11,510 nucleotides of DNA from CAYTLQ01 sp964438715 (GTDB lineage: Bacteria > Bacteroidota > Ignavibacteria > Ignavibacteriales > Ignavibacteriaceae). The position numbers and the translations under genes were made by a program. This document shows, piece after piece, positions 1-6,588 of the stretch (its first letter is position 1; each line of letters opens with the position of its first letter). A model generated the notes under the pieces. The model saw only the letters and a list, made by a program, of their open reading frames with translations. It was not told where the DNA came from and searched no databases. The stretch spans positions 1 through 11,510 of the forward strand of contig CAYTLQ010000054.1 in the NCBI GenBank assembly GCA_964438715.1, read 5' to 3'.

Positions 1-394
1 GTTCAACGGATTTCTTTTTCCCCATCCGATCAATAAATACTCCATATAAATCTCTCCAACATTCAAGAATAGTGCTCTGAAGCCCGCGACCTTTCTCGGT
101 AGGGAAAACATGAATTACTTTTCCTTCTGCAGTGCGCTGAATAAATCCTTTAAGCTCTAAAAAATCGAGGAATCTGGTTACCGTTGAGGGAGCCATTTCC
201 AATTCCACTGCAAGTTCTTTAGGACTAATACCGGGATTGTTGTTAACAATCATCAAAGTAAAAGCGAGGGAAGGAGAAAGCCCTGTCCGTGCAAACTGTT
301 CTTCAGCATGTTTGGATAAGACACGCGAAAAACTGTTAACTGTGTGGTAAAGACAACCGTTAAGACACGATGCTTTTGATTTCTCGTTTTTCAT
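1..394 (-). CDS. MarR-family transcriptional regulator (C-terminus cut by window edge)
   Basis: I translated this by hand on the minus strand. It is open for 131 codons from ATG at 394 to the window edge, so the C-terminal dimerisation helix is missing. The sequence shows a winged helix-turn-helix of MarR type. Residues 39-63 (GLSPSLAF..., NNPGISPKELA) form the helix that leads into the HTH. The recognition helix is at 68-84 (APSTVTRFLDFLELKGF). The wing follows around 86-99, ending in the usual PTEKG (98-102). Family members are dimeric repressors, often sensing ligands or oxidants. Cys10, Cys14 and Cys112 are visible, but a redox role is only a guess. An in-frame ATG at 406 would lie upstream of the predicted transcription start, so 394 is preferred. 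The gene is downstream of the desaturase in the same direction, with an 87-base gap and its own promoter. Its targets are not shown by the sequence; itself and the desaturase are the obvious candidates. Confidence 0.88.
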   Translation of the reverse strand, partial: MKNEKSKASCLNGCLYHTVNSFSRVLSKHAEEQFARTGLSPSLAFTLMIVNNNPGISPKELAVELEMAPSTVTRFLDFLELKGFIQRTAEGKVIHVFPTEKGRGLQSTILECWRDLYGVFIDRMGKKKSVE

Positions 395-397
395 ATG

Positions 398-411
398 TTT
401 GTACATACAAA
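398..411. promoter_or_regulatory. Perfect palindrome TTTGTA-CA-TACAAA, probable MarR operator
   Basis: The two 6-base arms are exact inverted repeats around a CA spacer. After one mismatch the symmetry continues for three more base pairs (394-396 with 413-415). The site overlaps the downstream end of the -7 box of the MarR promoter and covers the expected transcription start. It ends four bases before the ATG at 394. Binding there would block RNA polymerase, which fits MarR autorepression. The palindrome is seen directly; the binding protein is inferred. Confidence 0.55.
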
Positions 412-438
412 TATAATGACTGATTGTATAATTTTCAA
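408..438 (-). promoter_or_regulatory. Bacteroidota-type promoter of the MarR gene
   Basis: On the minus strand TTGAAA (438-433) is followed by a 17-base spacer and then TATATTTG (415-408). This matches the Bacteroidota primary-sigma consensus TTG / TAnnTTTG exactly in its fixed positions, and TATATT also passes as a sigma70 -10 box. The predicted start, about 6-8 bases further on, gives a very short leader before the ATG at 394. Confidence 0.6.
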
Positions 439-481
439 CAGAGATAACAATTTTTTTTCAGTTCAGTACCCAGCAGCCTGT

Positions 482-1372
482 TTATTCTAATCCAATGCGT
501 AGTCGTTTCAAGAACCGGAAGCTCACAAGTTTTTTCTGATTTTCGTCCCAAAGACTTAATGCAGCAGTCCTGATACTGCTCCAGAGTGTAAGAGTTGGCG
601 CCTTTTGAAGAAAAGGTACTTCTTTATAACATTTTTCCAGAACATAATTTGGGATTTTCGGGCTCAGGTGATGAATATGGTGAAAACCAATATTACCAGT
701 GAACCACTGTAACACTTTTGGCAAACGGTAGTACGAACTGCCTTTCAGTGCCGCCATCGTATAATCCCATGAAGTATTATTTGCCCAGTATGTTTCCTCA
801 AACTGATGTTGAATATAAAAAAGCCATGTGCCAACTGATGATGCAATTATGGTAATAGGAAGCTGAACCATGAGCAGTTTGGAAAAACCAAAAGCACTAC
901 CTAAAATGCCATAGAAAGCTACCAGCGCGACATTGGTGTAAAATATACTAGGATAGGTAGGCGCCAGAGATCGTGAGCGGGCTATTGGAAACCGGTAAAG
1001 AATGACGAATAATATTGTTGGTATAAACACAAAAAGAACAAACGGATTCCGATAAAGCCGATACAAAAATCTTTTCCATAAAGGACGGCTCAGATACTCT
1101 GCAACAGTCATCGTATAAATATCACCAATACCACGAAGTTCCAAATTACCGGCACTGGCATGATGAATTGAATGACTTTGTTTCCAATAATGGTAGGGTG
1201 TTAAAGTAAAAAAACTGCAAAACATACCAACAAAGTCACTAATTTTTCGGGAGGAAAAGAATGAACCGTGACCGCAGTCGTGTTGTATAATAAAGATTCG
1301 TACGAGAAAACCTGCCGCAAATACCGAAAGTAAAAGAGTAATCCAGTAAGACCACTCAAGACTTAAAAACAT
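482..1372 (-). CDS. Membrane acyl-lipid/fatty acid desaturase (Des-like)
   Basis: This is an integral membrane di-iron desaturase that introduces a cis double bond into membrane lipid acyl chains. Numbering is from the first ATG (1372). The three histidine boxes are intact: HDCGH at 31-35, HSIHH at 67-71 (with His61 nearby), and HHIHH at 231-235 inside the typical GNIGFHHIHHLSPKIPNY. The accessory QH of WLFYIQHQFEETYW is at 188-189. Hydrophobic blocks lie at about 8-30, 112-127, 145-160 and 165-187. RLYRNPF, the GSSYYRLPKVLQWF stretch and the LWDENQKKLVSFR tail strongly resemble Bacillus subtilis Des (a delta-5 acyl-lipid desaturase) as I remember it; the position of the double bond cannot be read from sequence. 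The 296 residues from ATG are about 40 short at the N-terminus. The missing part is encoded in frame just upstream without a standard start codon (see 1373-1504). It may be transcribed on into the MarR gene. Confidence 0.9.
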   Translation of the reverse strand: MFLSLEWSYWITLLLSVFAAGFLVRIFIIQHDCGHGSFFSSRKISDFVGMFCSFFTLTPYHYWKQSHSIHHASAGNLELRGIGDIYTMTVAEYLSRPLWKRFLYRLYRNPFVLFVFIPTILFVILYRFPIARSRSLAPTYPSIFYTNVALVAFYGILGSAFGFSKLLMVQLPITIIASSVGTWLFYIQHQFEETYWANNTSWDYTMAALKGSSYYRLPKVLQWFTGNIGFHHIHHLSPKIPNYVLEKCYKEVPFLQKAPTLTLWSSIRTAALSLWDENQKKLVSFRFLKRLRIGLE

Positions 1373-1504
1373 AATGTAATAAAGGGCGGCATAAGAAAGA
1401 ATAGAATTGAGAAACTGCCAAACACTTTTACCGGTGTGTGATCGTTGATATTTTTTAATAGTTTCCCGCCAATCAGGTGTTAGATTCGATAGAGTAATAA
1501 TAAT
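1373..1504 (-). other. In-frame N-terminal extension of the desaturase without a canonical start codon
   Basis: Reading upstream of the ATG at 1372 in the same frame gives DWRETIKKYQRSHTGKSVWQ, then FLNSILSYAALYYI. This is the membrane-surface segment and first half of the first transmembrane helix that Des-type desaturases normally have. The frame stays open to a TAA at 1591-1589 but contains no ATG, GTG or TTG. Three tandem ATT codons (1504-1496) sit where the family start would be expected, giving about 340 residues, the usual family length. Alternatives are a one-base indel in the T6 run (1526-1521), which would join a TTG at 1535 or a GTG at 1554 to this frame, or use of the ATG at 1372 with loss of this segment. 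Confidence 0.6.
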
Positions 1505-1624
1505 AGTCCAGTATTGATGTAAAAAATTTGTCCAACTAAGATAACGGAATTCACCGAATAGAGAAAGACAATAATAATTATGTTTAAGTTATTTCAGTTA
1601 GGTTTCTACGAAAAATTTAAAAAA

Positions 1625-1649
1625 CTTACGAGAAATGGAATTCTCTAAG
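1625..1649 (-). promoter_or_regulatory. Leader hairpin plus T-run upstream of the desaturase (possible attenuator)
   Basis: On the minus strand CTTA-GAGAA pairs with TTCTC-TAAG: nine base pairs with one bulged base and a six-base loop. TTTTTT follows at once (1624 down to about 1619). That is the form of an intrinsic terminator, yet no gene lies upstream of it on this strand, so it would act inside the desaturase leader. The stem is AT-rich and modest. Function is inferred from position only. Confidence 0.35.
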
Positions 1650-1705
1650 GTAAATTATAGAAAGTAAGTAATAAAATAATCTGTAGTAGGAAAAGAAAAT
1701 AATTC

Positions 1706-1713
1706 TAAATTTG
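1706..1713 (+). promoter_or_regulatory. TAAATTTG, candidate -7 box for the symporter gene
   Basis: TAAATTTG fits the Bacteroidota TAnnTTTG box and lies 35 bases before the ATG at 1749, giving a leader of roughly 25-30 bases. No clear TTG is seen about 19-21 bases upstream; the nearest is CTG at 1681-1683. The call is therefore tentative. Confidence 0.35.
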
Positions 1714-1748
1714 TAAATAAACAGTTTATAACATTTTCACAGGCTGGT

Positions 1749-2999
1749 ATGTGGCGAGTAATTAAGAAAATTAATCTGACGCAGTGGATATTAATCTCAA
1801 TGATTATCGGGGTTTTTATTGGCTGGTTATTCCCGGAGTTCTCACAAAACCTGAAAGTTCTGTCTAATATATTTCTGCGGATGATTAAATCCATTATTGT
1901 ACCTTTACTTTTTGGTACATTAGTGGTAGGAATTGCAGGGCATACCGATGACTTAAAAAAAGTCGGGAGACTTGCGCTAAAATCACTTATTTACTTCGAA
2001 GTGGTAACTACATTAGCCCTGGTAATAGGATTGGTTGCCGTTAATCTTACACAGCCTGGAGCAGGAGTAAGCCTGAAGACTGACTCTACAGCAAACATAA
2101 CGCCGTCAACTGCTCCAACAACATGGCAAGGCATACTTGAACATATAGTGCCAAAAAGCTTCATTGAATCTGCTGCGGCTAATGATGTACTTCAAATAGT
2201 CTTTTTTTCTATACTGTTCGCTGTGGCAATTACTCAGGTTCCTCAAAAACATCGGGATACAATGGTTGGATTTTGTGACAGCCTCTCGGAGGTGATGTTC
2301 AAGTTCACAGGAATAGTGATGAAATTTGCTCCGATTGGTATAGGTGCAGCTATTGCATATACAGTTGGACATAGCGGACTTTCTATTCTTATAAATCTTG
2401 GTAAACTTGTTTTAACATTATACGGGGCTTTAATTGTATTTATTCTGCTTGTATTTGTACCGGTTATGATTATAGCAAAAATACCCTTTAGGGCATTTCT
2501 CAAAGCAGTGAAGGAACCTGCATTAATTGCATTTTCAACAACTTCATCAGATGCAGCATTGCCAGATGCACTGAAACAGATGATAAAATTTGGGGTTCCA
2601 AAACGAATAGTTTCCTTTGTATTACCAACAGGTTATTCTTTTAATTTAGACGGAACTACTCTTTATCTAGCGGTTGCATCGATATTTGTGGCACAAGCGG
2701 CAGGGGTAAATCTTTCATGGGAACAGCAGGCAATAATAATGCTGACTTTGATGCTTACAAGTAAAGGAGTAGCCGCTGTTCCCAGAGCATCTCTGGTAAT
2801 ACTTTCGGGGACGCTGGTAACTTTTGGTTTACCTCTTGAAGGAGTAGCGGTTATTCTTGGAGTAGATGAATTGATGGATATGGCACGAACAACGGTAAAT
2901 CTTGTTGGTAATTGTCTTGCTTCAGCGGTAATGGCGCGGTGGGAGGGAGAATTAGTTCTGAATCAGAACCTTGAATCTGAGTTAACCGAAGAGAGGTGA
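1749..2999 (+). CDS. Dicarboxylate/amino acid:cation symporter (DAACS family, GltP/DctA-like)
   Basis: This inner-membrane elevator-type carrier takes up an acidic amino acid or C4-dicarboxylate with cations. The 416 residues match the family length. The HP1 serine-rich motif is at 263-272 (STTSSDAALP), the TM7 NxDGT signature at 299-303 (NLDGT), and HP2 at 337-350 (TSKGVAAVPRASLV). The TM8 substrate segment is at 373-388 (DELMDMARTTVNLVGN). Asp377 and Arg380 correspond to the substrate-contacting Asp394 and Arg397 of GltPh, and Asn384 to Asn401. The Na1-site Asp405 of GltPh is Asn388 here, so coupling may differ from GltPh; proton coupling is possible. An Arg at this TM8 position favours a dicarboxylic substrate. 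AGG lies five bases before the ATG as a weak ribosome site. The next gene, 143 bases downstream, is another amino-acid importer, though co-transcription is unproven. Confidence 0.92.
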   Translation: MWRVIKKINLTQWILISMIIGVFIGWLFPEFSQNLKVLSNIFLRMIKSIIVPLLFGTLVVGIAGHTDDLKKVGRLALKSLIYFEVVTTLALVIGLVAVNLTQPGAGVSLKTDSTANITPSTAPTTWQGILEHIVPKSFIESAAANDVLQIVFFSILFAVAITQVPQKHRDTMVGFCDSLSEVMFKFTGIVMKFAPIGIGAAIAYTVGHSGLSILINLGKLVLTLYGALIVFILLVFVPVMIIAKIPFRAFLKAVKEPALIAFSTTSSDAALPDALKQMIKFGVPKRIVSFVLPTGYSFNLDGTTLYLAVASIFVAQAAGVNLSWEQQAIIMLTLMLTSKGVAAVPRASLVILSGTLVTFGLPLEGVAVILGVDELMDMARTTVNLVGNCLASAVMARWEGELVLNQNLESELTEER

Positions 3000-3142
3000 A
3001 AAGAGATTTGAAAATTTTCAGTAATCCCTGTCTGAAGAAATTATTTTATTATACAAGGACATTTAGTATTTTGAAGTGTTCTACAATTCAAATGTTTCAA
3101 GAACCTCAATTGGTCAATTTTTTCTTTTCATTGGAGTGAAAT

Positions 3143-4774
3143 ATGTCCGTTCACAAAGAATCCTGGGGTAGCCGTGTAGGTTTAGTACTCGCCATGGCAG
3201 GAAATGCAGTGGGTCTTGGTAATTTTTTACGATTTCCGGCTCAGGCCGCGGCAAATGGTGGTGGGGCATTTATAATACCCTATCTTATATCATTTCTATT
3301 AATGGGTATTCCTTTATTGTGGGTAGAGTGGGCAATTGGAAGGCACGGTGGTAGATATGGTCACCATTCTACACCGGGTATGTTTGATGTACTTGGTAAA
3401 AACAAGTTATTTAAATATATCGGTGTTTTCGGACTTTTCACTAACATAACAGTTGCCGCGTATTATTGTTATATAGAATCCTGGGCACTTTCTTATGTCT
3501 TTCACTCGTTATTTGGTACATTCACTTCAATAAAACCAACGGAATTTTTTCCCCAATATCTTGGCATTCATGAAAGCAGTATTTTCGCACTGCCAATGGA
3601 AGCCTTCTTCTGGTTTGTGGTAACACTCGTTTTAAACATCTGGATACTTTCACGAGGGTTGGTAAAAGGTATTGAATTAGCGGCAAAAATAGGAATGCCT
3701 CTGCTAATACTCTTTGGAATAGTGCTCGCAATAAAAGGACTAACACTCGGTACAGATAGCCCTGGTGTAGTAGAGAGTCCATTAAACGGATTGAACTTTG
3801 TCTGGCAACCAAACTTTGATGGTATAACAAATCCGAAAACATGGTTAGCTGCTGCGGGTCAAATTTTCTTTACTCTCTCTGTTGGTATGGGTTCTATACA
3901 TTGTTATGCGGCGTATGTAAAAGAAAAACAGGATATAGCTCTGAATGCCGCTTCAGCGGGTTGGATGAATGAATTTGTTGAAGTTTTGCTTGGTGGCTCA
4001 ATACTGATACCGATTGCAACAGCATATCTTGGACTAAATGTTGTTCAGGCGGCAACAGCTGGTGGAAGCGGATTCGGACTAGGATTTCTTACACTCCCGA
4101 CACTTTTCAATAACTGGGGATGGTTTGCACCAATTGCGGGCGCAATGTGGTTTGGATTACTTTTCTTCGCTGGCATAACTTCCTCGCTGGCAATGGGCCA
4201 GCCAATTATGGCATTTCTTGAAGATGAGTTCAGGATTTCAAGAGTAAAAAGCGCTGTTCAGTTTGGTTTAGTAACTTTTCTTCTCGGTTTCCTTTGTGTT
4301 TGGCTTTATCCCGGTGGTGCTTTCGATGAGTTTGATTTCTGGACAGGAACTTTTTCTCTTGTAGTATTTGCCTGGATGGAGATAATTATATTCGCATACT
4401 TTTTTGGAATTGACAAAGGGTGGGATGAAATTACACGAGGCGCTGATATGAAAGTGCCATTGATTTTCAAATTTGTAATTAAATATGTAACACCGGTTTT
4501 TATCTCTCTCATATTTATCGGAGCCTTATTTAAACCATCAACGGAATGGACTATTGCATTCAATCAGTTATTAAGTGGGGGAGGATGGCCTCTGGCTTCC
4601 GATAGCGTAATAGGTGTTGTATTCCATGTGGGTAAAGAATACATCTGGTTTAAAGATGGCCAACCAACTCCGGAATTTGTCAAAGACCTTACAAGATTTA
4701 TTTTAGTATTAACATTTGCTGGAATCGCTCTTCTTGTACATAAAGCATGGAAGAAAAAGGAGGACTCAAAATGA
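3143..4774 (+). CDS. Sodium:neurotransmitter symporter (NSS) family amino-acid importer, LeuT-like (MetP-type large subunit)
   Basis: This is a Na+-coupled amino-acid importer of the inner membrane with the LeuT fold and about 12 membrane helices over 543 residues. TM1 holds GNAVGLGNFLRFP at 20-32: Gly20, Asn21, Ala22, Val23 and Asn27 supply Na1, Na2 and substrate contacts with the same numbering as LeuT, and Arg30 is the outer-gate arginine. Tyr107/Tyr108 match the TM3 tyrosine. In TM6, Phe243-Thr244 in IFFTLSVG match LeuT Phe253-Thr254. Asn276 (WMNE) matches Asn286, and Ala343, Thr346 and Ser347 (AGITSS) complete Na2. Asp395/Asp398 (DEFDFW) match the TM10 gate pair. All key residues are intact, so it should be active. 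The substrate is not fixed by sequence; the small-subunit partner points to methionine or alanine. GGAG (3133-3136) lies six bases before the ATG. Its TGA overlaps the ATG of the next gene. Confidence 0.93.
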   Translation: MSVHKESWGSRVGLVLAMAGNAVGLGNFLRFPAQAAANGGGAFIIPYLISFLLMGIPLLWVEWAIGRHGGRYGHHSTPGMFDVLGKNKLFKYIGVFGLFTNITVAAYYCYIESWALSYVFHSLFGTFTSIKPTEFFPQYLGIHESSIFALPMEAFFWFVVTLVLNIWILSRGLVKGIELAAKIGMPLLILFGIVLAIKGLTLGTDSPGVVESPLNGLNFVWQPNFDGITNPKTWLAAAGQIFFTLSVGMGSIHCYAAYVKEKQDIALNAASAGWMNEFVEVLLGGSILIPIATAYLGLNVVQAATAGGSGFGLGFLTLPTLFNNWGWFAPIAGAMWFGLLFFAGITSSLAMGQPIMAFLEDEFRISRVKSAVQFGLVTFLLGFLCVWLYPGGAFDEFDFWTGTFSLVVFAWMEIIIFAYFFGIDKGWDEITRGADMKVPLIFKFVIKYVTPVFISLIFIGALFKPSTEWTIAFNQLLSGGGWPLASDSVIGVVFHVGKEYIWFKDGQPTPEFVKDLTRFILVLTFAGIALLVHKAWKKKEDSK

Positions 4775-4878
4775 GTACATCTGGCTTAATAATGATGTTG
4801 GTAAGCTGGGGAGTGATATTGTTCTTTACAGTGAAGTTTTTTCTAAAGGTACTTAATACTCCGATAAAAGATGAGTAA
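4771..4878 (+). CDS. MetS-like small subunit of NSS methionine/alanine importer (35 aa)
   Basis: A 35-codon frame starts at the ATG that overlaps the transporter stop (ATGA). It is preceded by the strongest Shine-Dalgarno sequence in the window, AAAGGAGG (4756-4763), seven bases before the ATG. The protein begins MSTSGLIMMLVSWGVILFF and consists of one membrane helix (about 6-28) with a short charged tail. The MSTSxxIMM start and single helix are the hallmark of the small subunit (MetS, MaAIMP_sms family) that accompanies MetP-type NSS transporters; in Corynebacterium glutamicum MetP needs MetS for methionine/alanine uptake. It is about half the length of the corynebacterial protein, as I recall for relatives outside that group. 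The overlap implies translational coupling and a fixed ratio with the large subunit. Confidence 0.85.
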   Translation: MSTSGLIMMLVSWGVILFFTVKFFLKVLNTPIKDE

Positions 4879-4911
4879 TATATTATTTCATTTAAGCAGT
4901 TTCATTAGATT

Positions 4912-4940
4912 CTGAGCGCTTCTACACCGGCGCTCAGTTT
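4912..4940 (+). terminator. Hairpin terminator after the NSS/MetS genes
   Basis: CTGAGCGC (4912-4919) and GCGCTCAG (4930-4937) form a perfect eight-base, GC-rich stem with a ten-base loop. Only a short TTT follows, so the U-tract is weak. It lies 33 bases after the small-subunit stop and just before the esterase gene, so it probably separates the two transcription units. Confidence 0.6.
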
Positions 4941-4952
4941 GCGAGGGGAAAA

Positions 4953-6458
4953 ATGATTGTTGTTTTTTTTACTTTGATAGTACCATCGTTTATGAAAAAA
5001 TGCCTCACAATTATTATTCTCGTATTTCTTCTTAAAGGAAGTATTTTTTCGCAACAATCATTTCAGAGTTTCATCACCTACCTTAATATCACCAGTGATT
5101 CCGTTCAAAAGAAAAATTCGATAGACAGTTTTATTTCTGCAAATCAGTCGAATGGCTTTCCTTATGTAGAAGGCAGTGTGGCGAATTTCGTATATCGTGG
5201 AAATGTTTCTTCTGCAGTATTGGCAGGGGACTTTAATAGCTGGCAGACAAATTATCAGATGACAAAGGTATGGGGTACGAATTTCTGGTACTTTAGCAAA
5301 CAATTTGAATTTAATGCCCGACTTGATTATAAAATTGTTCTCAATGGCACTAACTGGATACTAGATCCTCTCAACCCACGGACATGTGCCGGTGGGTTCG
5401 GACCAAATTCTGAGCTTGCAATGCCGGGATATATTCAGCCATGGGAAATAACATATCGTGCGGGAATACCTCACGGTACAGTTGAATCGAGATCTATTTA
5501 CAGCGTTAGTACGGGTTCGTACTATTCGATAAAAATTTATCTTCCTCCTGGATATACACCGACGGGGAATACTCTTTATCCCACAGTATATTTTCAGGAT
5601 GGATTTGAATATATCGATCTGGCCGGTTCGATCAATATGCTGGATAATCTTATTGACAGTAATCTTATTCAGCCGTGCATTGGAATTTTTGTTAAGCCAA
5701 ACAACAGAAATAATGAGTATGCCGGTGCGCTCCGAAATAAGTACAGTCAATTTTTCGCCACTGAATTAGTAAGGTATATTGATTCTCTCTATAAAACAAA
5801 TCCACAGCCATCATCGCGGGTGATTTTGGGCGACTCGTACGGGGGTAATATATCAGCTCTGATTTCTTATAATTATTCCGAATTATTCGGAAACTGTGGT
5901 ATTCACTCCGGAGCTTTTCAGCCAAACGGTTACGAGGTCTTTAATCTCATCACTAACGGTCCTAAAAAAAATATCCGTTATTATTCTGTGTGGGGTACTT
6001 ATGAGTCACTTTACCAAAATATGCGTAATTTCAGAGATATATTAATTGGTAAAGGATATGATTTTTCATGGCTTGAATTGCCGGAAGGACATAGCTGGGG
6101 GTTATGGCGTGCAACAACCGACTTAATGCTGAAAAAATTTATTCCGGGCACAACAACTCATCTTATAGATGAAATTATCAAAAGCATGAATTTCGAATTA
6201 GAAGCCTATCCCAATCCATTTAATCCGGAGGTGAATGTCACTTTTTCACTTCCTGAGAGCACTGAATATAATATGGATATTTTTACAACTACGGGCGAAC
6301 AGGTATTTAAGTCAGAAACTTTGATTTCAAATGGGAAAAATCGTTTTTCCTGGCGAGGTGCTCATTACAGCGGAGATCCTTTACCCTCGGGAGTTTATCT
6401 GCTGAGAGTAAAATCCGGGATAAGACAAAAAACCATAAAACTGATGCTGTTACGATAG
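4953..6458 (+). CDS. Secreted CE1/Fes-like esterase with CBM48-like domain and T9SS sorting domain
   Basis: This is an exported alpha/beta-hydrolase. Residues 14-34 (MKKCLTIIILVFLL..., ending FSQ) form a signal peptide. A CBM48/E-set-like domain spans about 76-165 (AVLAGDFNSWQ at 88-98, then YKIVLNGTNWILDP). The esterase domain covers about 176-398: GDSYGG gives nucleophile Ser295, GHSW gives His380, and Glu351 in WGTYES is the likely acid residue. The C-terminal 85 residues start YPNPFNP (419-425) and end GVYLLRVKSG...KTIKLMLLR: a type A T9SS sorting domain that directs outer-membrane passage and surface attachment or release. The architecture resembles CE1 feruloyl/acetylxylan esterases and enterochelin-esterase-like enzymes; the substrate is unknown, and I see no carbohydrate or siderophore gene nearby. 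Start choice is open: ATG 4953 has GAGGGG four bases before it but adds a hydrophobic MIVVFFTLIVPSF stretch; ATG 4992 gives a textbook signal peptide without an obvious ribosome site. Confidence 0.85.
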   Translation: MIVVFFTLIVPSFMKKCLTIIILVFLLKGSIFSQQSFQSFITYLNITSDSVQKKNSIDSFISANQSNGFPYVEGSVANFVYRGNVSSAVLAGDFNSWQTNYQMTKVWGTNFWYFSKQFEFNARLDYKIVLNGTNWILDPLNPRTCAGGFGPNSELAMPGYIQPWEITYRAGIPHGTVESRSIYSVSTGSYYSIKIYLPPGYTPTGNTLYPTVYFQDGFEYIDLAGSINMLDNLIDSNLIQPCIGIFVKPNNRNNEYAGALRNKYSQFFATELVRYIDSLYKTNPQPSSRVILGDSYGGNISALISYNYSELFGNCGIHSGAFQPNGYEVFNLITNGPKKNIRYYSVWGTYESLYQNMRNFRDILIGKGYDFSWLELPEGHSWGLWRATTDLMLKKFIPGTTTHLIDEIIKSMNFELEAYPNPFNPEVNVTFSLPESTEYNMDIFTTTGEQVFKSETLISNGKNRFSWRGAHYSGDPLPSGVYLLRVKSGIRQKTIKLMLLR

Positions 6459-6588
6459 CTGGCGTAATAATTTGTTTCTCTGTTTTTTCTTGATTGCCAG
6501 CAACTGTCCTGAGTTTGTTTCTCAGATGCAGGCTGATTAATTTTAGAACAATAATTACCCCTGTCTTATATTAAAAGAATAAAGTACA
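6459..6588 (+). other. Intergenic region with weak hairpins and a weak promoter candidate
   Basis: GCTGGC (6458-6463) can pair with GCCAGC (6496-6501) across a 32-base loop, and CTGAG (6509-6513) with CTCAG (6521-6525) across seven bases. Neither is followed by a T-run, so any terminator function for the esterase gene is doubtful. TATATT (6567-6572) with TTAGAA 18 bases upstream is a weak promoter candidate for the next gene. Confidence 0.3.

Larger units (their letters stand above)
1505..1748. other. Divergent, very AT-rich intergenic region between desaturase and symporter
   Basis: I see no convincing gene in this 244-base gap. It must hold the leftward promoter of the desaturase and the rightward promoter of the symporter. 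For the desaturase, a TATAAT occurs on the minus strand at 1659-1654, but there is no good -35 at 17-18 bases. A hairpin followed by T6 (1625-1649, minus) would lie in the early leader. For the symporter see the box at 1706-1713. The long A/T runs at 1605-1625 and 1660-1700 could act as UP-type elements, which is speculative. Confidence 0.5.

Noticed and set aside
406..406. Alternative ATG start for the MarR gene
   Set aside because: It falls inside the palindrome and before the predicted transcription start, and has no ribosome site. The ATG at 394 fits better.
3009..3020. Perfect palindrome TGAAAATTTTCA after the first symporter gene
   Set aside because: It has no loop and is nearly all A/T, so it is neither a good terminator nor a specific operator candidate. 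It is expected by chance in such AT-rich DNA.
3070..3092. TTTGAA ... TTCAAA inverted repeat before the NSS transporter
   Set aside because: A six-base A/T-rich stem with an 11-base loop and no T-run or matching promoter. Too weak to call.
5361..5750. 129-codon open frame antisense to the esterase
   Set aside because: Its composition is a shadow of the esterase codons, and the sense frame has full domain support.
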